Assembly (NCBI GenBank): GCA_038318455.1
Contig: JBBQCF010000045.1
Location: 1 to 7,347 of the forward strand
Source of the DNA: UBA12068 sp038318455
Lineage (GTDB): Bacteria; Patescibacteriota; Minisyncoccia; Moranbacterales; GWC2-37-73
Direction of reading: 5' to 3'
Length of the DNA stretch: 7,347 bases
Under the pieces are notes generated by a model that was not told where the DNA came from, made no database searches, and saw only the letters and a list, made by a program, of their open reading frames with translations. Positions 5,450-7,347 of this stretch are shown piece by piece; position 1 is the first letter of the stretch, and every line of letters begins with the position of its first letter. The translations under genes were made by a program, and so were the position numbers.

Positions 5450-6772
5450 ATGCGTAAATACAATTACTTACTATCTTTGATTATATTTTTACTGACAATC
5501 GCATCAAATGCGAGTGCCGATGATAATCAAATAGTCAAACAACAACTCACTGACTCATCATCAGATGTCTTAACGCTTTCTGTTGACCAATACACGCAAA
5601 CCATTTCGAGAAAAACATTGGATGAATGGGTTTCCCATGACAGTGTTTTTTCACTATCTCCAAACATCAAGGGAGAATTTGAAAATCAATCATATTGCCC
5701 AGTTAATAAAATATTTTGCGAACTTACGCTCACACAAACTCAACGCCGACACATATTATTATCATCTCAAGCGAAAATAAATACTCAAGAAATAAAATCT
5801 TATCTTGAAGACTTGGCTAGAAAAGCCAACAGGGATCCAGTCGATCCAAAATTCACAGTAGAAGATGGCAGAGTAACAACTTTTATGGAAGCTAAGAGTG
5901 GCATTATTTTGGACATCAACAAAAGTCTCGAGATTATTCTCGCAGCTTTAAGCGGAAATGAGCTATCCTCAACAAAAACAATAGCCCTGCCATTTGACTC
6001 ACAAAAAACTTCCACCGATTATGCTGATGTAAACAATCTTGGAATTTCTTCACTTATTGGCACAGGGACTTCTGATTTTAAAGGTTCGCCAAAAAATAGA
6101 GTGTTCAATATTAAAGTTGCCACTGCTCGCTTCAATGGTTTACTAATAAAACCTGGTGAAGAATTTTCTTTTGTGAAGAATCTAGGAGAAGTTGATGGTG
6201 AGCATGGATATTTACCAGAACTAGTAATTAAAAACAATGTAACTGAACCTGAATTTGGCGGAGGAATTTGCCAGGTGTCCAGCACTGCTTTTAGGGCTGC
6301 TATTTATGCCGGACTGCAAATAACGGCCCGCAGAAATCATGCCTATCCTGTTTCTTATTACAATCCGCAAGGTATGGATGCTACCGTCTATGTCCCAAAC
6401 CCTGATTTACGATTTATCAACAACACTCCAAGCAATATTCTTATTCAGGCAAAAATAGTTGGAACAATACTGATTTTTGATTTTTATGGAACTGATGATG
6501 GCAGAAAAACAACTGTGGATGGACCACACATTATAGAAAAACAACCCGATGGCTCTCTCAAAGCACGTTTTACTCAAACAGTTATCGACAAAAATGGAAC
6601 AGAGCTTATCAATGATGTTTTTAATAGTTCTTATGGCTCACCATACCGCTATCCACATCCAGGTGGCCCAACACTTAGCGTAAAGCCTGGCAACTGGTCA
6701 GATGCCGAATGGAAAGATTATAAGAGTATGCTAAAAGATATGGCCAAAGCAGCTGCAAAAGCCGCCAACTAA
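5450..6772 (+). CDS. Exported VanW-domain protein with YoaR-like peptidoglycan-binding region
   Basis: The 440-residue product starts with a clear signal peptide: MRK, a hydrophobic core and an ASA cleavage site after residue 23. The mature protein should therefore be exported, with no later membrane anchor evident. Residues of about 133-182 (FTVEDGRVTTF, SGIILDINKSLEIILAAL, IALPF) resemble the PG_binding_4 domain often paired with VanW. The VanW domain spans about 197-347, with FNGLLIKPGEEFSF (228-241), FGGGICQVSST (269-279, including C274) and ARRNHAYPVSYY (293-304). VanW was named from vancomycin-resistance clusters, but most members lie outside them and the biochemical role is not firmly established; a cell-wall function is likely. 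There are no vanA/H/X-type neighbours here. I chose the ATG at 5450 because a TTG at 5408 would put 14 residues ahead of the signal peptide. Confidence 0.9.
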   Translation: MRKYNYLLSLIIFLLTIASNASADDNQIVKQQLTDSSSDVLTLSVDQYTQTISRKTLDEWVSHDSVFSLSPNIKGEFENQSYCPVNKIFCELTLTQTQRRHILLSSQAKINTQEIKSYLEDLARKANRDPVDPKFTVEDGRVTTFMEAKSGIILDINKSLEIILAALSGNELSSTKTIALPFDSQKTSTDYADVNNLGISSLIGTGTSDFKGSPKNRVFNIKVATARFNGLLIKPGEEFSFVKNLGEVDGEHGYLPELVIKNNVTEPEFGGGICQVSSTAFRAAIYAGLQITARRNHAYPVSYYNPQGMDATVYVPNPDLRFINNTPSNILIQAKIVGTILIFDFYGTDDGRKTTVDGPHIIEKQPDGSLKARFTQTVIDKNGTELINDVFNSSYGSPYRYPHPGGPTLSVKPGNWSDAEWKDYKSMLKDMAKAAAKAAN

Positions 6773-6776
6773 GGTA

Positions 6777-6804
6777 TTTTTGGTAATTGACTAATTTCCA
6801 AAAA
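6777..6804 (+). other. Hairpin between the VanW gene and the tRNA genes
   Basis: TTTTTGG (6777-6783) pairs with CCAAAAA (6798-6804). Inside it AATT (6785-6788) can pair with AATT (6793-6796) after a T-T mismatch. It starts four bases after the stop codon but lacks a following T run, so it is a poor terminator on its own. It overlaps the -35 box of the tRNA promoter. Confidence 0.5.
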
Positions 6805-6815
6805 CCTGCTATTAT
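6787..6815 (+). promoter_or_regulatory. Promoter for the tRNA-Lys/tRNA-Arg unit
   Basis: TTGACT (6787-6792, five of six consensus bases) is followed after exactly 17 bases by TATTAT (6810-6815, five of six). A TG pair at 6807-6808 gives an extended -10 element. The predicted start near 6822 leaves about 14 bases of 5' leader before tRNA-Lys, suitable for RNase P processing. It is the best-formed promoter in the window. Confidence 0.68.
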
Positions 6816-6835
6816 TGGCTAGTTGCTGAAATTTT

Positions 6836-6908
6836 GGGTTATTAGCTCAGTTGGTAGAGCAGCGGCCTCTTAAGCCGACGGTCGCAGGTTCGAATCCTGC
6901 ATAACCCA
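6836..6908 (+). tRNA. tRNA-Lys(CUU)
   Basis: This is a 73-base cloverleaf. The acceptor GGGTTAT pairs with ATAACCC, the D arm is GCTC/GAGC, the anticodon loop is CTCTTAA (6867-6873) with anticodon CTT, and the T arm is GCAGG/CCTGC around TTCGAAT. The discriminator base is A and no CCA is encoded: the gene is followed by CACG, so CCA must be added enzymatically. The body closely resembles E. coli tRNA-Lys. It reads AAG and, as an ANN-decoding tRNA, is an expected target of TsaD. Confidence 0.97.
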
Positions 6909-6913
6909 CACGC

Positions 6914-6985
6914 GCCCCCATAGCTCAACGGATAGAGCAATAGCCTTCTAAGCTGAAGATCTAGGTTCGATTCCTGGTGGGGGTA
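6914..6985 (+). tRNA. tRNA-Arg(UCU)
   Basis: This is a 72-base cloverleaf starting 5 bases after tRNA-Lys and probably in the same transcript. The acceptor GCCCCCA pairs with TGGGGGT (with one G-T pair at the end), the D arm is GCTC/GAGC, the anticodon loop is CTTCTAA (6945-6951) with anticodon TCT, and the T arm is CTAGG/CCTGG around TTCGATT. The discriminator is A and no CCA is encoded. The anticodon stem has an A-A mismatch at its outer pair. It decodes AGA/AGG and is also an expected t6A substrate. Confidence 0.96.
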
Positions 6986-7004
6986 CGGGTTTTGTAATAA
7001 TATC

Positions 7005-7025
7005 AAATTTAAAATTTAAAATTTT
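7005..7025 (+). repeat. AAATTTA heptad array
   Basis: AAATTTA occurs at 7005-7011 and 7012-7018, followed by AAATTTT (7019-7025), in the spacer between tRNA-Arg and tRNA-His. Low complexity makes this one weaker alone, but the period matches the other arrays of the window. Confidence 0.65.
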
Positions 7026-7052
7026 TAATGAATTTATAATTATTTAATTTCA

Positions 7053-7069
7053 AAATGTTTAAAACATTT
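7053..7069 (+). repeat. 17-bp AT-rich perfect palindrome
   Basis: AAATGTTT (7053-7060) and AAACATTT (7062-7069) are perfect complements around a single A. The following bases are T-rich but interrupted (GTCATTTTATC), so it could serve as a weak terminator for the tRNA-Lys/Arg transcript. No better terminator is visible between the two tRNA units. Confidence 0.5.
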
Positions 7070-7125
7070 GTCATTTTATCATTGTGATTTGTTTGGAAAT
7101 TGGAAATTGAGATTTGGAAATTCCA
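7070..7125 (+). repeat. Degenerate 7-bp-phased repeat, core unit A(A/T)TTGGA
   Basis: Cut into sevens from 7091, the sequence reads GTTTGGA, AATTGGA, AATTGAG, ATTTGGA and AATTCCA, with the two central T bases constant. GGAAATT recurs at 7095, 7102 and 7116, always a multiple of 7 apart. Upstream in the same phase, GTCATTT (7070) and GTGATTT (7084) differ by one base. The array ends at the hairpin before tRNA-His. Confidence 0.7.
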
Positions 7126-7135
7126 TGCGTAGCAT
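7107..7135 (+). promoter_or_regulatory. Candidate promoter for tRNA-His
   Basis: TTGAGA (7107-7112, five of six consensus bases) lies 17 bases before TAGCAT (7130-7135, four of six). The predicted start falls at about 7142, immediately before the mature tRNA-His end at 7143. The -35 box is part of the heptad array and the -10 box is part of a perfect hairpin, so the match may be fortuitous. Confidence 0.33.
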
Positions 7136-7137
7136 GG
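7123..7137 (+). other. Hairpin with GCGTAGC mini-hairpin core before tRNA-His
   Basis: CCATGC (7123-7128) and GCATGG (7132-7137) form a perfect 6-bp stem around the triloop GTA, five bases before tRNA-His. The core GCGTAGC (7127-7133) belongs to the GCGNAGC class, of which d(GCGAAGC) is a well-known, exceptionally stable DNA mini-hairpin. The 3' arm overlaps a tandem GCATG-GCATG (7132-7141). Confidence 0.7.
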
Positions 7138-7142
7138 CATGT

Positions 7143-7215
7143 GGCGGGTATCGTCTAACGGTTAAGACATCGGTTTGTGGTACCGAGAATTAGGGTTCGA
7201 TTCCCTGTACTCGCC
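7143..7215 (+). tRNA. tRNA-His(GUG)
   Basis: The gene is 73 bases long including the histidine-specific extra G-1 (7143), which faces discriminator C73 (7215). The acceptor GCGGGTA (7144-7150) pairs with TACTCGC (7208-7214), with one G-T pair. T8 follows, then the D arm GTCT/AGAC. The anticodon stem TCGGT/ACCGA encloses the loop TTGTGGT with anticodon GTG. The T arm is TAGGG/CCCTG around TTCGATT. The variable loop is only four bases if the T-G pair is counted in the T stem. No CCA is encoded. A near copy of its 3' end occurs at 7324-7340. Confidence 0.95.
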
Positions 7216-7217
7216 CT
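7204..7217 (+). repeat. Direct repeat, copy 1 (3' end of tRNA-His)
   Basis: CCTGTACTCGCCCT covers the 3' part of the T stem, the 3' acceptor strand, the discriminator and two flanking bases of tRNA-His. The same 14 bases recur at 7327-7340. Extending three bases leftward keeps 16 of 17 identical. The arrangement resembles the attL side of integration into a tRNA 3' end. Confidence 0.85.
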
Positions 7218-7246
7218 AGTAGGAAAAATTTACAAACAAAGGAAAT

Positions 7247-7267
7247 GGGAAGGGGTCGGGAAACGGG
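7247..7267 (+). other. G-quadruplex motif downstream of tRNA-His
   Basis: Four G tracts lie at 7247-7249, 7252-7255, 7258-7260 and 7265-7267, separated by AA, TC and AAAC. This meets the usual G3+N1-7 rule with short loops, and it is conspicuous in an AT-rich genome. The last two tracts overlap a competing hairpin (7259-7274). Confidence 0.65.
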
Positions 7268-7312
7268 AGTTTCCTGTGAGAGGAAAGTTTTGAAAACCGT
7301 GGGTTTTCAAGG
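7259..7312 (+). other. Clustered hairpins downstream of tRNA-His
   Basis: GGAAAC (7259-7264) pairs with GTTTCC (7269-7274) around GGGA. Alternatively TTTCCT (7270-7275) pairs with AGGAAA (7281-7286) around GTGAG; the two are mutually exclusive. TTGAAAACC (7290-7298) pairs perfectly with GGTTTTCAA (7302-7310) around GTG and may extend by two G-U pairs. AGGAAAG (7281-7287) can also pair with CTTTCCT (7323-7329), enclosing the preceding hairpin. None has a T run, so a standard terminator is not shown. Confidence 0.6.
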
Positions 7313-7313
7313 A

Positions 7314-7320
7314 GCGAAGC
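7314..7320 (+). other. GCGAAGC mini-hairpin
   Basis: This is the exact heptamer d(GCGAAGC), known to form an extraordinarily stable single-stranded DNA hairpin with a GAA loop. It sits between the 9-bp hairpin and the second copy of the tRNA-His 3' end. Confidence 0.6.
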
Positions 7321-7326
7321 GACTTT

Positions 7327-7340
7327 CCTGTACTCGCCCT
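7327..7340 (+). repeat. Direct repeat, copy 2 of the tRNA-His 3' end
   Basis: This is an exact second copy of CCTGTACTCGCCCT, 123 bases after the first. It is not preceded by a tRNA body: the anticodon arm and T loop are missing. TTTCCTGT also occurs at 7270-7277, giving a third partial copy. The interval 7218-7326 contains no plausible gene. The window ends seven bases later, so any continuation of the element cannot be seen. Confidence 0.85.
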
Positions 7341-7347
7341 GAAAGAA

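Noticed and set aside
5583..5780. 65-residue plus-strand open frame inside the VanW gene
   Set aside because: It overlaps a well-supported signal-peptide and VanW coding frame and its translation shows no domain or compositional support.
56..6772. UGA recoded to glycine, as in Gracilibacteria and SR1
   Set aside because: All five genes reach full family length without any in-frame TGA and stop at TAA or TAG, so the standard bacterial code fits.
5450..6772. Vancomycin-resistance gene
   Set aside because: The VanW domain alone does not confer resistance, and there are no ligase, dehydrogenase or dipeptidase genes nearby. It is better read as a cell-wall-related exported protein.
7143..7340. 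Insertion sequence or integrative element with its own recombinase
   Set aside because: The repeats enclose only about 110 bases with no coding capacity; no transposase or integrase frame is present in the window.

Overview
The window is AT-rich and carries five complete genes and three tRNA genes, all on the plus strand. I infer an ultra-small bacterium of the Candidate Phyla Radiation (Patescibacteria, possibly Parcubacteria-like). The grounds are the low GC, the lack of a Shine-Dalgarno sequence before any gene, tRNAs without an encoded CCA end, a secreted VanW-domain protein, and repeat-derived material spliced in frame into an essential gene. The placement is a judgement from sequence style, not a database result. 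All five genes end in TAG or TAA with no internal TGA, so nothing suggests recoding of UGA to glycine.

Layout. Positions 56-1309 encode TsaD, the catalytic subunit for the t6A modification of ANN-decoding tRNAs. A 147-base gap filled with 7-bp repeats leads to valS (1457-4105). A PrsW-like membrane protein (4119-4697) follows valS directly. After a 137-base AT-rich leader comes a small heat-shock protein (4835-5344), closed by a clear intrinsic terminator (5368-5400). Next is an exported protein with a YoaR-type peptidoglycan-binding region and a VanW domain (5450-6772). A strong-looking promoter at 6787-6815 then drives tRNA-Lys(CUU) and tRNA-Arg(UCU), 5 bases apart. tRNA-His(GUG) lies 157 bases further on, past a repeat-rich spacer.

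How the genes relate. tsaD, valS and the three tRNAs are translation housekeeping; tRNA-Lys and tRNA-Arg(UCU) read A-starting codons and are therefore expected substrates of the t6A pathway. The PrsW-like protein, Hsp20 and the VanW protein are envelope or stress functions with no obvious shared pathway, so this looks like ordinary chromosome rather than a dedicated gene system.

The unusual content is in the repeats. Several unrelated sequences all repeat with a 7-bp period. Two such arrays and a 35-bp perfect inverted repeat sit inside tsaD as in-frame insertions that together account for about 80 extra residues. At the right end, tRNA-His is followed by a 123-base unit that ends in a copy of the tRNA's own 3' end and is packed with secondary-structure motifs: a G-quadruplex motif, two hairpins and a GCGAAGC mini-hairpin. 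This looks like a small structured element or an integration scar.
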